Positions 1 through 10,162 of a stretch of DNA of 39,666 nt are shown here, piece after piece; the first letter of the stretch is position 1, and each line of letters opens with the position of its first letter. The translations under genes were made by a program, and so were the position numbers. Source of the DNA: an uncultured beta proteobacterium (GTDB lineage: Bacteria; Pseudomonadota; Gammaproteobacteria; Burkholderiales; Rhodocyclaceae); the NCBI GenBank assembly GCA_903848955.1, contig CAINHS010000043.1:1-39666 (forward strand), written 5' to 3'. Under the pieces are notes generated by a model. That model was given only the letters and a program-made list of their open reading frames with translations. It searched no databases and was not told the DNA's origin.

Positions 1-228
1 GCCGCCGGCTTTGTCGAGCAACTGCTGGTCGAACTCAAGGGCGACCGGAGCGCGCCCGTCGCGCTGATCTGCCGAACCGGCAACCGCAGCACCCAGGTGC
101 AGCGCTACCTGCAAAGCGTCGGCTTCACGCAGGTCTATAACATCAGGGAAGGCATGGCCGGCAGCGGCGCCGGCCCCGGCTGGATCAAGCACGGCCTGCC
201 GCTGGAACCCTGCACAAAGCAGTGTTAG
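1..228 (+). CDS. Rhodanese-like domain protein, C-terminal fragment
   Basis: The window opens inside a gene, and 75 codons are read in frame 1 to a TAG at 226-228. The fragment carries CRTGNRS, the active-site loop of rhodanese-fold sulfurtransferases, with the putative persulfide cysteine at codon 24 (bases 70-72). It is followed by the usual C-terminal part ending in an NIREGMAG-type segment, as in single-domain rhodaneses where this helix closes the fold. Family knowledge suggests sulfur transfer from a thiosulfate- or persulfide-type donor. The true substrate and the N-terminus, including any signal peptide, lie outside the window. It reads toward metH, 95 bases downstream. The domain call is secure, the function is not. 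Confidence 0.8.
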   Translation, partial: AAGFVEQLLVELKGDRSAPVALICRTGNRSTQVQRYLQSVGFTQVYNIREGMAGSGAGPGWIKHGLPLEPCTKQC

Positions 229-231
229 GCA

Positions 232-250
232 GCCCGGCAGTACGCCGGGC
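232..250 (+). terminator. Possible hairpin terminator after the rhodanese gene
   Basis: Arms GCCCGGC (232-238) and GCCGGGC (244-250) form a perfect 7-bp stem with a 5-nt loop, four bases after the rhodanese stop codon. No T-run follows, so it may be a weak terminator or only an mRNA-stabilising hairpin. Confidence 0.35.
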
Positions 251-323
251 CCGCCGCCGCGGCCGCGACGAATGTTAAAATCCGCAGCAATTCAAGCCCT
301 TCGCGCAGCACCGCGCCATTTCC

Positions 324-3300
324 ATGCAAGCCGACCGCAGCACCGAATTGCGCCAGTTGCTGGCGCAACGCCTCCTCATTCTCGATGGCGCCATGGGCAC
401 CATGGTGCAGCGCCACGGTCTGGTCGAGGCCGACTATCGCGGCGCGCGTCTTGCGTCGCATGACAAGGACCTGAAGGGCAACAACGACCTGCTGTGCCTG
501 ACCCGGCCCGACGTCATCGGCGGCATCCACGCCGAGTACCTCGCCGCCGGCGCCGACATCATCGAGACCAACAGTTTCAACGCGACGCGGGTGTCGCAGG
601 CCGAGTACGGGCTGGCCGATCTGGCCTTCGAGCTCAACGTCGCCGCAGCGCGCCTGGCGCGCGAGACAGCGGACCGCTTTTCCACGCCCGACAAGCCGCG
701 CTTCGTCGCCGGCGTGCTGGGGCCGACCTCGCGCACCGCTTCGCTGTCGCCCGACGTCAATGATCCCGGCGCGCGCAACATCACCTTCGATGCACTGGTG
801 GCCGATTACGTCGAGGCCGCGCGTGGCTTGACCGAGGGTGGCGCCGACATCCTGCTGGTCGAGACGGTGTTCGATACGCTCAACGCCAAGGCCGCACTGT
901 TCGCCATCGGGAAGTTCTTCGACGAGGCCGGCCGGCGCTGGCCGCTGATGATTTCCGGCACCATAACCGACGCTTCGGGACGCACGCTTTCCGGCCAGAC
1001 CGCGGAAGCATTCTGGAACTCGCTGCGCCATGCGCGGCCGCTGTCCTTCGGCCTCAACTGCGCGCTCGGCGCCAAAGACCTGCGCCAGCATGTCGAGGAA
1101 CTGTCGCGGCTCTGCGACTGCTTCATCTCCGCCCATCCCAACGCCGGCCTGCCCAATGCCTTCGGCGGCTACGACGAAACGCCGCAGATGCTGGCCGACG
1201 AGATCCGCGAATGGGGCCGGGACGGCATCATCAACATCGCCGGCGGCTGCTGCGGCACCTCGCCCGAGCACATCCGCGCCATCGCCGATGCCTTGCAGGG
1301 CATGACGCCGCGCGTCATCCCGCAGATCGAAAAGAAGCTGCGCCTGGCCGGCCTCGAAGCCTGCAACGTCGGCGACGACAGCCTGTTCGTCAATGTCGGC
1401 GAGCGCACCAACGTCACCGGCTCCAAGGCCTTCGCCCGCATGATCCTCGAAGGCCGCTTCGACGACGCGCTGGCCGTCGCCCGGCAGCAGGTCGAGAACG
1501 GCGCGCAGGTGGTCGACATCAACATGGACGAAGCCATGCTCGATTCGCAGGCGGCGATGGTGCGCTTCCTGCACCTGGTCGGCTCGGAACCGGACATCTG
1601 CAAAGTGCCGCTGATGCTGGACAGTTCGAAGTGGGAGGTGATCGAGGCGGGCCTCAAGTGCATCCAGGGCAAGGGCATCGTCAATTCCATCTCGATGAAG
1701 GAAGGCGAAGCGAAGTTCCTCGAACAGGCGCGGCTGGCGCGGCGCTACGGCGCGGCGGTGATCGTCATGGCCTTCGACGAGCAGGGCCAGGCCGACACCT
1801 ATGAGCGCAAGATCGGCATCTGCCGGCGCGCCTACGACGTGCTGACGGCGGACGGCTTCCCGGCCGAGGACATCGTCTTCGATCCGAACATCTTCGCCAT
1901 CGCCACCGGCATTGCCGAACACGACAATTACGCCGTCGATTTCATCAACGCGCTGGGCTGGATCAAGACGAACCTGCCCTTCACCAGAAGTTCCGGCGGC
2001 GTCTCCAACGTGTCGTTTTCCTTCCGCGGCAACGATGCCATGCGTGAGGCGATCCATACGGTGTTCCTCTTTCACGCGGTCAAGGCGGGCCTCACCATGG
2101 GCATCGTCAATGCGGGCCAGCTGGGCGTGTATGACGATCTTGCGCCCGAACTGCGCGAGAAGGTCGAGGACGTCGTGCTCAACCGCGTCCCCGGCGCCGG
2201 GGACGCGCTGATCGAACTGGCGACGCGGGTCAAGGGCGCCGCAAAGGAACAGGTGGTCGACCTGGCCTGGCGCCAATGGAGTGTCGACAAGCGCCTCGAA
2301 CATGCGATGGTGAAGGGCATCACCGACTTCGTCGTCGCCGACACCGAGGAATGCCGCGCCGCGTTGACCGCAGAAGGCAGGCCACCGCTGGCGGTGATCG
2401 AGGGGCCGTTGATGAACGGCATGAACGTGGTCGGCGACCTGTTCGGCGCCGGCAAGATGTTCCTGCCGCAGGTGGTCAAGTCGGCGCGCGTCATGAAGCA
2501 GGCCGTGGCCCACCTGATCCCCTGGATCGAGGAGGAGAAGAAGCGCACCGGCAGCACCTCCAAGGGCCGCATCGTGATCGCCACGGTGAAGGGCGATGTC
2601 CATGACATCGGCAAGAACATCGTCGGCGTGGTACTGGGCTGCAACGGCTACGACATCATCGACCTCGGCGTCATGGTCTCCGCCGACAAGATTCTGAATG
2701 CGGCCAGGGAGCACGGCGCGCAGGCCATCGGCCTGTCCGGCCTGATCACGCCATCGCTGGAGGAGATGAGCCACATCGCCGCAGAGATGCAGCGTCAGGG
2801 CTTTGCTGACGGAAATGCGGTGCCGCTGCTGATCGGCGGCGCGACCACCTCGCGCGCCCATACCGCGATCAAGATCGCGCCGAACTACGCCGGGCCGGTG
2901 GTGTATGTGCCGGACGCGTCGCGCGCCGTCGGCGTCGTCACCAAACTGCTGTCGCTCGACATGCGCGATTCTTTCGTCACCGAAGTCGCCGCCGACTACG
3001 ACAAGGTCCGCGCCCAGCACGCCGGCAAGAAGGGCGTGCCGCTGGTCTCGCTGGCGGCCGCCCGCGCCAACCGGCCGCAACTCAGCTACGCGCCGGTAAA
3101 GCCGAAGCAGCTTGGCGTCACCGTGCTGAAGAACCTCGATCTCGCCGTGCTGGCGGAATACATCGACTGGGGCCCCTTCTTCCAGACCTGGGACCTGGCC
3201 GGCAGCTATCCGAAAATTCTCGACGACGCCGTCGTCGGCGAGGCAGCGCGCAATGTCTTCAGCGACGGCCGGGCCATGCTGCAGCAGCTCATCGCGGAAA

Positions 3301-3989
3301 AGTGGATCAGCGCCAATGCGGTGTTCGGTCTCTTTCCGGTGCAGGCGATCGGCGACGACATCGTGTTCCATACCGACACAGCGCGCAACACGCCATTGAT
3401 GATCTGGCACGGCCTGCGTCAGCAGCAGGAACGGCCGGCCGGCAAGCCGCAGCAGTGCCTCAGCGACTTCCTTGCGCCCGAGGGCGATTACGCCGGCGCC
3501 TTCGCCGTCACCGCCGGCATCGGCATCGAAACGAAGCTCGCCGGGTTCGCCGCAGAGCACGACGACTACCGCGCCATCATGCTGAAATCGCTGGCCGACC
3601 GGTTGGCCGAGGCCGCCGCCGAATGGCTGCATGAGCGGGTGCGCAGGGACTACTGGGGCTATGCCGCCGGCGAGTCCCTGGACAGCGCGGCCCTGATCGC
3701 CGAAAAGTATGCCGGCATCCGTCCGGCACCGGGCTACCCGGCCTGCCCCGATCACACCTCGAAGGGCGCACTCTTCAGCCTGCTCGACGCGCCCGGCAAT
3801 GCCGGCATGGAGCTCACCGGGAGCTACGCCATGATGCCGGCGGCCTCGGTCGCCGGCTTCTATCTGGCACACCCCGAAGCCCGCTACTTCGCCGTCGGCA
3901 AGATCGGCCGCGACCAGTTGCAAGACTGGGCGCAGCGGAACAATATGCCGCTGGAGGAAGCCGAAAAATGGCTCGCCCCGTTGCTGTGA
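324..3989 (+). CDS. metH: Cobalamin-dependent methionine synthase (MetH)
   Basis: This enzyme transfers the methyl group of 5-methyl-tetrahydrofolate to homocysteine through protein-bound methylcobalamin (EC 2.1.1.13), in the cytoplasm. At 1221 residues it is the full family length. Four modules are seen in order. The homocysteine domain (about 1-330) has the zinc ligands C246, C309 and C310, the last two in [10 protein letters not shown]. The pterin-binding domain (about 350-610) starts with [13 protein letters not shown]. The B12 cap and Rossmann domains (about 650-880) carry DVHDIG, whose H760 is the lower cobalt ligand. The C-terminal reactivation domain binds S-adenosylmethionine. The start codon was chosen because the family's usual N-terminal segment begins there. 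No cobalamin riboswitch fits in the 95 bases upstream. A small hypothetical gene follows after 16 bases and is probably cotranscribed. The call is very secure. Confidence 0.98.
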   Translation: MQADRSTELRQLLAQRLLILDGAMGTMVQRHGLVEADYRGARLASHDKDLKGNNDLLCLTRPDVIGGIHAEYLAAGADIIETNSFNATRVSQAEYGLADLAFELNVAAARLARETADRFSTPDKPRFVAGVLGPTSRTASLSPDVNDPGARNITFDALVADYVEAARGLTEGGADILLVETVFDTLNAKAALFAIGKFFDEAGRRWPLMISGTITDASGRTLSGQTAEAFWNSLRHARPLSFGLNCALGAKDLRQHVEELSRLCDCFISAHPNAGLPNAFGGYDETPQMLADEIREWGRDGIINIAGGCCGTSPEHIRAIADALQGMTPRVIPQIEKKLRLAGLEACNVGDDSLFVNVGERTNVTGSKAFARMILEGRFDDALAVARQQVENGAQVVDINMDEAMLDSQAAMVRFLHLVGSEPDICKVPLMLDSSKWEVIEAGLKCIQGKGIVNSISMKEGEAKFLEQARLARRYGAAVIVMAFDEQGQADTYERKIGICRRAYDVLTADGFPAEDIVFDPNIFAIATGIAEHDNYAVDFINALGWIKTNLPFTRSSGGVSNVSFSFRGNDAMREAIHTVFLFHAVKAGLTMGIVNAGQLGVYDDLAPELREKVEDVVLNRVPGAGDALIELATRVKGAAKEQVVDLAWRQWSVDKRLEHAMVKGITDFVVADTEECRAALTAEGRPPLAVIEGPLMNGMNVVGDLFGAGKMFLPQVVKSARVMKQAVAHLIPWIEEEKKRTGSTSKGRIVIATVKGDVHDIGKNIVGVVLGCNGYDIIDLGVMVSADKILNAAREHGAQAIGLSGLITPSLEEMSHIAAEMQRQGFADGNAVPLLIGGATTSRAHTAIKIAPNYAGPVVYVPDASRAVGVVTKLLSLDMRDSFVTEVAADYDKVRAQHAGKKGVPLVSLAAARANRPQLSYAPVKPKQLGVTVLKNLDLAVLAEYIDWGPFFQTWDLAGSYPKILDDAVVGEAARNVFSDGRAMLQQLIAEKWISANAVFGLFPVQAIGDDIVFHTDTARNTPLMIWHGLRQQQERPAGKPQQCLSDFLAPEGDYAGAFAVTAGIGIETKLAGFAAEHDDYRAIMLKSLADRLAEAAAEWLHERVRRDYWGYAAGESLDSAALIAEKYAGIRPAPGYPACPDHTSKGALFSLLDAPGNAGMELTGSYAMMPAASVAGFYLAHPEARYFAVGKIGRDQLQDWAQRNNMPLEEAEKWLAPLL

Positions 3990-4005
3990 CTCCAAGGAGA
4001 AGCCG

Positions 4006-4458
4006 ATGCAAGATGCAGAACGCCTGAGCTTCAACGACGCCGTGCTGCTGGTCAAACAGGGCCGGCAGGCGGCATTTGCCGCGATGCCGGTATTCGGCGA
4101 CGACGACGATGAACAGACGGAGACCGCCGAAGGCGCGCGCGTCTTCATCCTGCTGCCGGACGAGGAAGAAGGCTGGCAGCTGCGCTTCATCGCCGGGCCG
4201 TTCTTTTCCGCCGCCTATGCCGCCAACGACGTCATCCCCAGGGAAGAGATTCCCGACCGGGTACGCGAACTGCTGTTCGTGCCGACGCACTGCGAGGAGG
4301 ACTGGTTCACCGACCAGTTGCAGGTGCTGCTCGGCAAGCTGACCCAGGCCGCCGGCATCGGCGCACAGATGCCGGACTACGCCGCGCAGGCGGCCAAGGG
4401 CGCGGGACCGGAGGCGGTCTTCCCGATAGCCTTCGTCGGCGCCGGCAAGCCCCGCTGA
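4006..4458 (+). CDS. Hypothetical protein downstream of metH
   Basis: This 150-residue protein has no signal peptide or membrane segment and is probably cytoplasmic. It is acidic, with a run of four Asp near residue 26-29 and DEEE further on. A good ribosome site (AAGGAG, about 9 nt before the ATG) and a 16-nt gap to metH support a real gene cotranscribed with metH. I do not recognise the family. The mixed hydrophobic and acidic pattern looks like a compact alpha/beta domain. There are only two or so cysteine and histidine residues, so a metal site is not obvious. It ends seven bases before the convergent DUF1840 gene. The gene is likely real, and no function is assigned. Confidence 0.75.
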   Translation: MQDAERLSFNDAVLLVKQGRQAAFAAMPVFGDDDDEQTETAEGARVFILLPDEEEGWQLRFIAGPFFSAAYAANDVIPREEIPDRVRELLFVPTHCEEDWFTDQLQVLLGKLTQAAGIGAQMPDYAAQAAKGAGPEAVFPIAFVGAGKPR

Positions 4459-4465
4459 CGCCGGA

Positions 4466-4807
4466 TCAGACGCCCCAGACCACCGGCTTCTTTTTCTTCA
4501 GGGACCACTCCAGCAGTTCCAGCAGGGGCACGGCGCGCTGCGTCAGCGTCACGAACGGCCGCGAACTTTTTGCGCCGCCGCTGCCGGCCGGCTCCGTTTG
4601 CGGCAGGTCCTCGTCCTGCAATCCCGCCCGCTGCTGCTTGTCTTCCTCGATGGCGGCCTTGAGGCGCGCGATCGCATCCGGCAGTTGCTCGACGGTGACG
4701 ATGCCCTTGTCGGTGACGTCCTTGCCCATGATTTTCATCATGCGCTGCGCCACGTCGCCGAACATGATGACGTCGCCGGAGGCGGGAGACTGGAAGATGA
4801 CGATCAT
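4466..4807 (-). CDS. DUF1840 family protein
   Basis: This is a 113-residue cytoplasmic protein. The start was set at 4807 because DUF1840 proteins begin with the short strand seen here (MIVIFQS) followed by SGDVIMFGDVA. A longer reading into the upstream gene would only overlap the hydrolase in another frame. After the first 55 residues comes a charged linker rich in Glu, Gln and Gly, then a C-terminal helix with VPLLELLEWSLKK. The start ATG overlaps the hydrolase stop (ATGA, 4804-4807), which implies translational coupling. The family is widespread in betaproteobacteria and has no known function. Confidence 0.88.
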   Translation of the reverse strand: MIVIFQSPASGDVIMFGDVAQRMMKIMGKDVTDKGIVTVEQLPDAIARLKAAIEEDKQQRAGLQDEDLPQTEPAGSGGAKSSRPFVTLTQRAVPLLELLEWSLKKKKPVVWGV

Positions 4808-5607
4808 GCCTGCAGTTCCTGCAGCCAGTCGAGAATCTGCCGCGCCGGCTTCTTCCAGTCGCGCTCCAGCATCAGGCCGTGGCCCATGCCGGGAAAGATG
4901 TTGGCTTCGATGTCGTAGGTGCGGGCCGTCATTTCCACCAGCGAAGCCGGAATCAGGTGATCGAATTCGGCACCCTGCACCAGCAGAGGCGTGCGCTTGA
5001 CGCGAGCCGCACGCGGCATGCCGAACAGCGACATGTCCCACAGGGCGCGATGCGATTCGGACTGCGAACCCTTGTAATAGCGCTTCAGGTCGTCGAGCGA
5101 AACGGGCTGGGCAAACAAAGCCTCGCGCAGAGTTTCCAGCGATGCCTTGCCGCCGCTCATCAGGCTGTTCAGGTCCTGCATCATGCCCGGCTTGGAGAAC
5201 ATCATGCCCATCGCCGCCGACAACAGCCCTTGCGGCGGCACGGCGCACATCAGCACCGCTCCCGGGGCTTCGTGATCCTCAAGATACTTCTGCACCACGA
5301 AGCCGCCCATCGAATGCCCGATCAGCACCGGCGGCGCCGGCAGCGCTGCGGCAACGGTGGCGACATCCTTGACATAGTCGTTGATGGAAAAGCTGTCGAG
5401 ATGCTTGCGCCCCGGTGTTGCGCCGTGTCCCGACAGGCTGACGGCGTAGGCGGCGTAACCGGCCTCGGCGAAGTAGGACAGAAAGTGTTCATCCCAGCAC
5501 CAGGCCGCGGTATAGGCGCCGTGTACGAAAAGCAGCGGCACCGCCTTGGGCTGGCCGACGGGGAGTTGTACGAGAACCTCGTGCGATTCGAAGCGGGGCT
5601 TATTCAT
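4804..5607 (-). CDS. Alpha/beta hydrolase
   Basis: This 267-residue serine hydrolase has the standard fold. The oxyanion-hole strand FVHGAYTAAWCW is near residue 28. The nucleophile elbow GHSMGG places the catalytic serine at S99. The acid is likely D216 (GAEFDHLIP) and the histidine H243 (GMGHGLML). A cap region rich in methionine lies around residues 130-150. There is no signal peptide, so it is probably cytoplasmic. It resembles the broad esterase, lipase and haloperoxidase-like group, and the substrate cannot be read from the sequence. It is the first gene of a two-gene unit with the DUF1840 gene and is divergent from the DUF2905 gene. Confidence 0.88.
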   Translation of the reverse strand: MNKPRFESHEVLVQLPVGQPKAVPLLFVHGAYTAAWCWDEHFLSYFAEAGYAAYAVSLSGHGATPGRKHLDSFSINDYVKDVATVAAALPAPPVLIGHSMGGFVVQKYLEDHEAPGAVLMCAVPPQGLLSAAMGMMFSKPGMMQDLNSLMSGGKASLETLREALFAQPVSLDDLKRYYKGSQSESHRALWDMSLFGMPRAARVKRTPLLVQGAEFDHLIPASLVEMTARTYDIEANIFPGMGHGLMLERDWKKPARQILDWLQELQA

Positions 5608-5697
5608 TTTGTGTCGGGGAACCGCCCGGTGTGGCGGGCTTCATGGAGCGCTGCTCCGGTAGTATGCGTGTCTTGCCCGATTCTACCGCGCCCCCTC

Positions 5698-5895
5698 ATG
5701 CTGAAGTGGCTGATCGTCCTGTTTGTCGCTGTGTTCCTCGTCGGCCTCGTGCAGCCGGCGCTCAGGCGCCTGATGCCGCTGGGCCGACTGCCGGGGGATC
5801 TGCGTTTCCGCCTGCGCGGCAGGAACTACAGCTTCCCCTTCGCCTCGGCCCTGGTGTTTTCCGTGATCGCCGCAATTATCGGCTGGCTGATTTAG
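5698..5895 (+). CDS. DUF2905 family small membrane protein
   Basis: This is a 65-residue protein with two hydrophobic segments (about residues 4-19 and 49-65) and between them the family's signature [14 protein letters not shown]. The start was set at the ATG at 5698 because family members begin with MLKWLI-type sequences, and the longer upstream reading is antisense to the hydrolase. The last 20 bases overlap the end of the convergent cca gene. The family is an inner-membrane protein of unknown role that is common in proteobacteria. Its ribosome site is weak. Confidence 0.85.
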   Translation: MLKWLIVLFVAVFLVGLVQPALRRLMPLGRLPGDLRFRLRGRNYSFPFASALVFSVIAAIIGWLI

Positions 5896-7102
5896 AACTC
5901 ATCATCCGCAGGGCCTCGACGCGAGCCCTGGCGATATTGGCGGGGATGTTCTTCGGCTCGGCGGTGGCCCCGGCAATGACGCCGGCATCGACCGCGCGCA
6001 CCGCAGCCAGCGCTGCTTTCCACTCCGCCGCCGCCGCGTAGTCGCACTCCTCCCAGCCGAGGCGGCCGCGATAATCCGCTTCACAGGCCAGCAGTATCAG
6101 CTCGAAGCGATCCGGCCGGCGCAAGGCATCGCAGCGCTCGAGCAGAGTCAGTTTGGTTTCCGCACGCAATTCGGCGACGCGGTGCATATCGCCGTGAAAC
6201 CGCGCTACAAGACGCGCCACGTCGCGGCAATCGGCCGGCACCCGCAGCCGTTCGCAAACAGGTTCGATCAGGGCCACGCCCTTGGCTTCGTGGCCGTGGT
6301 GGCGCGGCAGGATGTCGGCCGGCGTGCGTGCCTTGCCGAGGTCGTGCATCAGTGCGGCAAAGCGCGCCGGCAGTGCGGCGCCGAGTCGTGCCGCCATGTC
6401 GATCACCATCATGACATGCACGCCGGTGTCGACTTCGGGATGGTAGTCGGCACGCTGCGGCACGCCCCACAGTGCATCGAGTTCGGGCAGCAGGCGCCGC
6501 AGCGCGCCGCATTCGCGCAGCACCGCGAACATCCTTGAAGGCCGCGCCTCCATCAGGCCGCGGGCCAGTTCCTGCCAGACGCGTTCAGCTACCAGCGCAT
6601 CCACCTCGCCCGCGGCCACCATGCTGCGCATCAGTTGCAGGGTTTCCGGCGCCAGCGTGAAGTCGGCGAAGCGTGCCGCGAAACGGGCCACGCGCAGGAT
6701 GCGCACCGGGTCTTCGGCGAAGGCCGGCGAGACGTGCCGCAGCACGCGCGCCGCGATGTCGGCGCGGCCGCCGTGGGGGTCGATGATCGCGCCGGCCGCA
6801 TCGCGGGCCATGGCATTGATGGTCAGGTCGCGGCGGACCAGGTCCTGCTCCAGCGTCACGCCCGGCGCGGCATGGAAGGCAAAGCCGGTGTAGCCCGGCG
6901 CCGTCTTGCGCTCGGTGCGCGCCAGGGCATATTCCTCATGGCTCTGCGGATGCAGGAAGACCGGGAAATCCCGCCCCACCGGGGTGAAGCCGCGAGTCAG
7001 CATGTCCTGCGGCGTGGCACCGACCACCACCCAGTCGCGGTCCTTGAGCGGCAGGCCCATCAGTTCGTCGCGCACCGCACCGCCGACAGCGTAGATTTCC
7101 AT
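5876..7102 (-). CDS. cca: Multifunctional CCA-adding tRNA nucleotidyltransferase with HD domain
   Basis: This enzyme adds or repairs the 3' CCA end of tRNA (EC 2.7.7.72). It has 408 residues. The N-terminal nucleotidyltransferase head has [10 protein letters not shown] and the metal-binding DRD (KDRDWVVVG, around residues 20-28). The [10 protein letters not shown] motif is near residue 110. The neck and body domains follow. An HD phosphohydrolase domain with HDLGK near residue 250 is typical of the longer proteobacterial form, which also has phosphatase and 2',3'-cyclic phosphodiesterase activity. It is cytoplasmic. The end overlaps the convergent DUF2905 gene by 20 bases. The call is secure. 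Confidence 0.96.
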   Translation of the reverse strand: MEIYAVGGAVRDELMGLPLKDRDWVVVGATPQDMLTRGFTPVGRDFPVFLHPQSHEEYALARTERKTAPGYTGFAFHAAPGVTLEQDLVRRDLTINAMARDAAGAIIDPHGGRADIAARVLRHVSPAFAEDPVRILRVARFAARFADFTLAPETLQLMRSMVAAGEVDALVAERVWQELARGLMEARPSRMFAVLRECGALRRLLPELDALWGVPQRADYHPEVDTGVHVMMVIDMAARLGAALPARFAALMHDLGKARTPADILPRHHGHEAKGVALIEPVCERLRVPADCRDVARLVARFHGDMHRVAELRAETKLTLLERCDALRRPDRFELILLACEADYRGRLGWEECDYAAAAEWKAALAAVRAVDAGVIAGATAEPKNIPANIARARVEALRMMSSKSASR

Positions 7103-7133
7103 GAGCTAAACCGGGAAAGCCGGAAAAGACCTT

Positions 7134-7232
7134 ACCGCAGAGGCGCAGAGGCGCAGAGAAAAGCAGCGCAGAGAAAGACACAGGGCCAATGCTTTTCTCC
7201 GCGAATCCTCTGCGCCTCTGCGCCTCTGCGGT
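7134..7232. repeat. Perfect 25-bp inverted repeat made of a 9-nt tandem unit
   Basis: Bases 7134-7158 and 7208-7232 are exact reverse complements over 25 nt. Each arm contains tandem copies of a nine-base unit (AGGCGCAGA). A second pair of arms, GAGAAAAGC (7156-7164) and GCTTTTCTC (7191-7199), lies inside, so the whole 99 bases could fold into one long cruciform or RNA hairpin. It fills most of the gap between the cca start and the end of the NDUFA9-like gene. It looks like a REP- or MITE-type intergenic element and may also help end transcription. Confidence 0.8.
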
Positions 7233-7260
7233 GAAATTTGCATCCTTGTCATCGTTATGG

Positions 7261-8169
7261 CTAGCGAAGATAGCCCGGCGCCACCATTTCCAGCGGTGTC
7301 GCGACGCGGCCGAAAGGCAGCGCGCAGCCGTTGTCGCAAACGCTGGCGACGCGCATGGAGCGGATGTTGTCGCGCGTCATCGGGCCGTTGGGAATGAACT
7401 CCATGGCCCAGGCCTGCAGCCAGCCGATGGCGGCCGGCAAGCCGATCACCGGGCGCGGGTTGCCCGAAACGGCCGCGGCATAGCTGACCAGCTGGCGCAG
7501 GCTGTATTGCTGCGGGCCGCACAGGTCGTAGGCGGCACCGATGCTGTCGGAGCGCAGCAGGCTGCCCGCCACCGTCGCCACCACATCCTCGATCCACACC
7601 GGCTGAAAGCGCGCGTCGGCGCCGGCCAGCGGGAACAGCGGGGCGATCCGGGCGAGGTCGGCGAACACGGTGAGGAAGGCATCCCCCGCGCCGAAGATGA
7701 CCGAGGGACGAAACAGCGTGAGATCGAGGCCCGCATCCAGCAGCACCGCCTCGCCCGCGGCCTTGGAGCGCAGATATCCGGAAGGCGCGTCGGCCGTCGC
7801 CTTCAGGGCGGAGACGTGCAGCACCCGGCGCACGCCGGCGGCGCGGGCGGCGGCGGCGATCTTGCGCGGCAGTTCGACATGGGCGCGGGCAAAGCCCTGG
7901 CCGTAGGGTTCGCCTTCGCCGCCCTTGAGGATGCCCACCAGGCTGATGACGGCGTCCTGCCCCGCCATCAGGCGCGCCAGCGTCGCCGGATCATGCACGT
8001 CGGCGTCGATCACGCTCACCGTCGGCAACACCAGCAGGTGCTTCGCCCGTTCGCGACGGCGTGTCGGCAGCGTCATCAAGCAACCGGCCGTGGCGGGACG
8101 GCGCGCCAGTTCGCGCACGATGGCCGAGCCGAGAAAACCCGTTCCACCGATTACAAGGATGTTCTTCAC
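7261..8169 (-). CDS. NDUFA9-like NAD(P)-binding protein (atypical SDR, complex I NDUFA9 subunit family)
   Basis: This 302-residue protein has the N-terminal Rossmann motif GGTGFLGSAIV and an SDR-type YxxxK-like site (GYLRSKAAGE) near residue 140. This matches the atypical short-chain dehydrogenase group that includes the mitochondrial complex I accessory subunit NDUFA9. Bacterial members are annotated as NAD-dependent epimerase or NDUFA9-like, with no proven reaction. The start is a GTG at 8169, chosen because the Rossmann strand begins directly after it and GGAGGA lies about 6 nt upstream. The GTG overlaps the slt stop by four bases (8166-8169), so the two are probably coupled. The family call is good and the function is unknown. 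Confidence 0.85.
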   Translation of the reverse strand: MKNILVIGGTGFLGSAIVRELARRPATAGCLMTLPTRRRERAKHLLVLPTVSVIDADVHDPATLARLMAGQDAVISLVGILKGGEGEPYGQGFARAHVELPRKIAAAARAAGVRRVLHVSALKATADAPSGYLRSKAAGEAVLLDAGLDLTLFRPSVIFGAGDAFLTVFADLARIAPLFPLAGADARFQPVWIEDVVATVAGSLLRSDSIGAAYDLCGPQQYSLRQLVSYAAAVSGNPRPVIGLPAAIGWLQAWAMEFIPNGPMTRDNIRSMRVASVCDNGCALPFGRVATPLEMVAPGYLR

Positions 8170-10121
8170 GGCAATTCCTCCACGTTGGTCTCGCCTTGTC
8201 CGCGCGCGCCCACCATGCCGAGCACGGCCTTCAGCGATTGCGGTTTTCCTTCGAACAAGGTGTTGTAATACACGGCGTTGCTCATGACCTTTTTCACGTA
8301 GTCGCGGGTTTCCGCAAAAGGGATGGTTTCGGCGTAGATCGCGCCTTCCAGCGGCTGATCCGCGCGCCACCTGCGGGCGCGGCCGGGGCCGGCGTTGTAG
8401 GCGGCGGAAGCCAGCACCGGATGGTTGTCGAGCGACTTCAGCACCATCTTCATGTAGTTGGTGCCGAGCGTGACATTGGTATCCATTTCGCTGACGCGTT
8501 TCGGCTGGAAATTGCTCAGCTTGATCTTCTTCGCCACCCACTTTGCCGTGGCGGGCATCAACTGCATGAGACCCTTGGCGCCGACCGCTGAGTTGGCGTT
8601 CATGACAAAACGCGATTCCTGCCGCATCAGGCCATAAACCCAACCGTTGTTGAGGGCGAGTTCGTCGGCCTTGGGCAGCACCCGGTCGCTGAAGGGGGCG
8701 ATGTAGCGCAGACTGTAGTTGTGCTGCAGCAGCGTGCGGTCGGCGGTATTGATGGCCCGGTCCCATACCTCGCGGCTCTTGGCGAACTCCGCCGCGGCGA
8801 GCAGGGTCCGGTCATCCATGCCGCGCAGAGACCACGCCCACTCGCGCACGCCTTCAACGCGCATGTCGATGCGGAACAGCGCCAGCGCACGCTGGAAGCC
8901 CGGATTGGCGGCGGCGATGGCCAGTTCCTCGGCACTGGGAGCGCTGGCGCGGGCAGGGACTTCAATGGCGCGGCCGAGTTCCTCGTCGGCGAGGTTGCTG
9001 TAGAAATTGGGCTGACCGGCGATCTTCAGGTAATCCGCGCGCGCCTCATCGGTCCGGCCTTGCGCCGCCAGGGCGCGAGCCCGCCAATAGATCCAGTCCG
9101 CTTGCGCCGAAAGTTTCGGTGGCATGTCGGCGATCGCCCGTTGCACGGCGTTCCAGTCGTGCAGGCGCAGCGCAGCGCGGACCTGCCAGGCCAGCTGTTC
9201 TTCCGACAAGGCCGTGCCGGCGGCATTCCGGTACCAGGCCTGCGCCTCCGGCTGGTGGCGCAGCGCCGCCTGCCAGGCCAGCTGGCCCCAGGCATAGGCG
9301 CGCTCTTCGGCGGTGAATTGCGGCTCGATGCGGGCGAAGCGCCTTGCCGCGTCCTGCGGATCATTCCTTGCAAGGCGCTGCACCGCGAACAAGACCGTTT
9401 CGCGGCCGCCGCGCCGTGCCGCAAAGTTCGCCGGCAGCTTGTCGAGATGACGCGCCGGGCTTTGCGCGATGGCTTCGAGGCCGCGCCCGTCAAAACCTTC
9501 CGCCGCCGGCAAGTAGCCCGCCGCGCTGCGTGCCGCGCCCGCCCGCTTGGCTTCGAGCAGGCGGCGCACGCGCTGCCAGACTTCCTCGACACTCAGGGTG
9601 GAGGCCGCCACCAGTTGGTCGACCAGCGCCTCGCAGGCTTGCGGCAGATCCTGGCCGCTGTTCCACAGCGCACGCACCATGTCTGCGCTGCCGGCGGCCT
9701 GCGCCGCGTAGCAGCTCAGTTCGTTGTCGGGCGCGGCCAGTGCCGGCAGTTCGCGCTGGAAGCTTTCCCAGTCGCGGTTCTTGCCCAGCACGCGCAGCCA
9801 GTCGCCGCGCAATTTTTCGGCGAGATAGGCGCCGGCGTAGCGCGCCAGGTAGTCCGGCACCCCGCCGGCATCGCCATCGTCAAGGCGCAGGCGCAAGGCC
9901 CAGTACTCGGCCCAGGCGTGCAGCGGATGTCCCTGCAGCGCCTGCATCTGACGCCCGAGGCGGACCCGCTCGCCGTTGCGGAAGGCTTCCCGCGCCGAAA
10001 GGAAGGCGGCGTCGCCGCGGTCGGCGAACACCGGCATCGCCGCTGCCGCGACAGCGACCGTAAAGCCCGCAATGACGGCAATTCGCGATAGGGACAGGGA
10101 GGGCTTGGGGTTATAGTTCAT
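8166..10121 (-). CDS. slt: Soluble lytic murein transglycosylase (Slt70-like)
   Basis: This periplasmic enzyme cleaves the MurNAc-GlcNAc bond of peptidoglycan to leave 1,6-anhydro ends. It has 651 residues. The start at 10121 gives a signal peptide of basic residues, a hydrophobic stretch and AMPVFA before the mature part. Longer readings upstream run into the divergent folate gene and lack a leader. A long alpha-helical superhelix (about 50-460) is followed by the C-terminal catalytic domain. That domain has GLMRQESRF (catalytic E502), AVGAKGLMQLMPATA and AAYNAGPGRARRW. Family members have about 620-660 residues. The ribosome site is weak. The NDUFA9-like gene follows with a 4-nt overlap. 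Confidence 0.95.
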   Translation of the reverse strand: MNYNPKPSLSLSRIAVIAGFTVAVAAAAMPVFADRGDAAFLSAREAFRNGERVRLGRQMQALQGHPLHAWAEYWALRLRLDDGDAGGVPDYLARYAGAYLAEKLRGDWLRVLGKNRDWESFQRELPALAAPDNELSCYAAQAAGSADMVRALWNSGQDLPQACEALVDQLVAASTLSVEEVWQRVRRLLEAKRAGAARSAAGYLPAAEGFDGRGLEAIAQSPARHLDKLPANFAARRGGRETVLFAVQRLARNDPQDAARRFARIEPQFTAEERAYAWGQLAWQAALRHQPEAQAWYRNAAGTALSEEQLAWQVRAALRLHDWNAVQRAIADMPPKLSAQADWIYWRARALAAQGRTDEARADYLKIAGQPNFYSNLADEELGRAIEVPARASAPSAEELAIAAANPGFQRALALFRIDMRVEGVREWAWSLRGMDDRTLLAAAEFAKSREVWDRAINTADRTLLQHNYSLRYIAPFSDRVLPKADELALNNGWVYGLMRQESRFVMNANSAVGAKGLMQLMPATAKWVAKKIKLSNFQPKRVSEMDTNVTLGTNYMKMVLKSLDNHPVLASAAYNAGPGRARRWRADQPLEGAIYAETIPFAETRDYVKKVMSNAVYYNTLFEGKPQSLKAVLGMVGARGQGETNVEELP

Positions 10122-10162
10122 CCAGTAGTTCTTATTTACTCGTTCCGGCCCCACGTTAGCAC

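Noticed and set aside
229-323. Cobalamin riboswitch upstream of metH
   Set aside because: The gap is only 95 bases and shows no B12-box-like conserved block.
225-4190. 1321-residue open frame on the minus strand opposite metH
   Set aside because: It is fully antisense to an unmistakable metH, has low-complexity Arg/Gly/Asp-rich composition and no domain pattern. Long antisense frames are common in GC-rich DNA.
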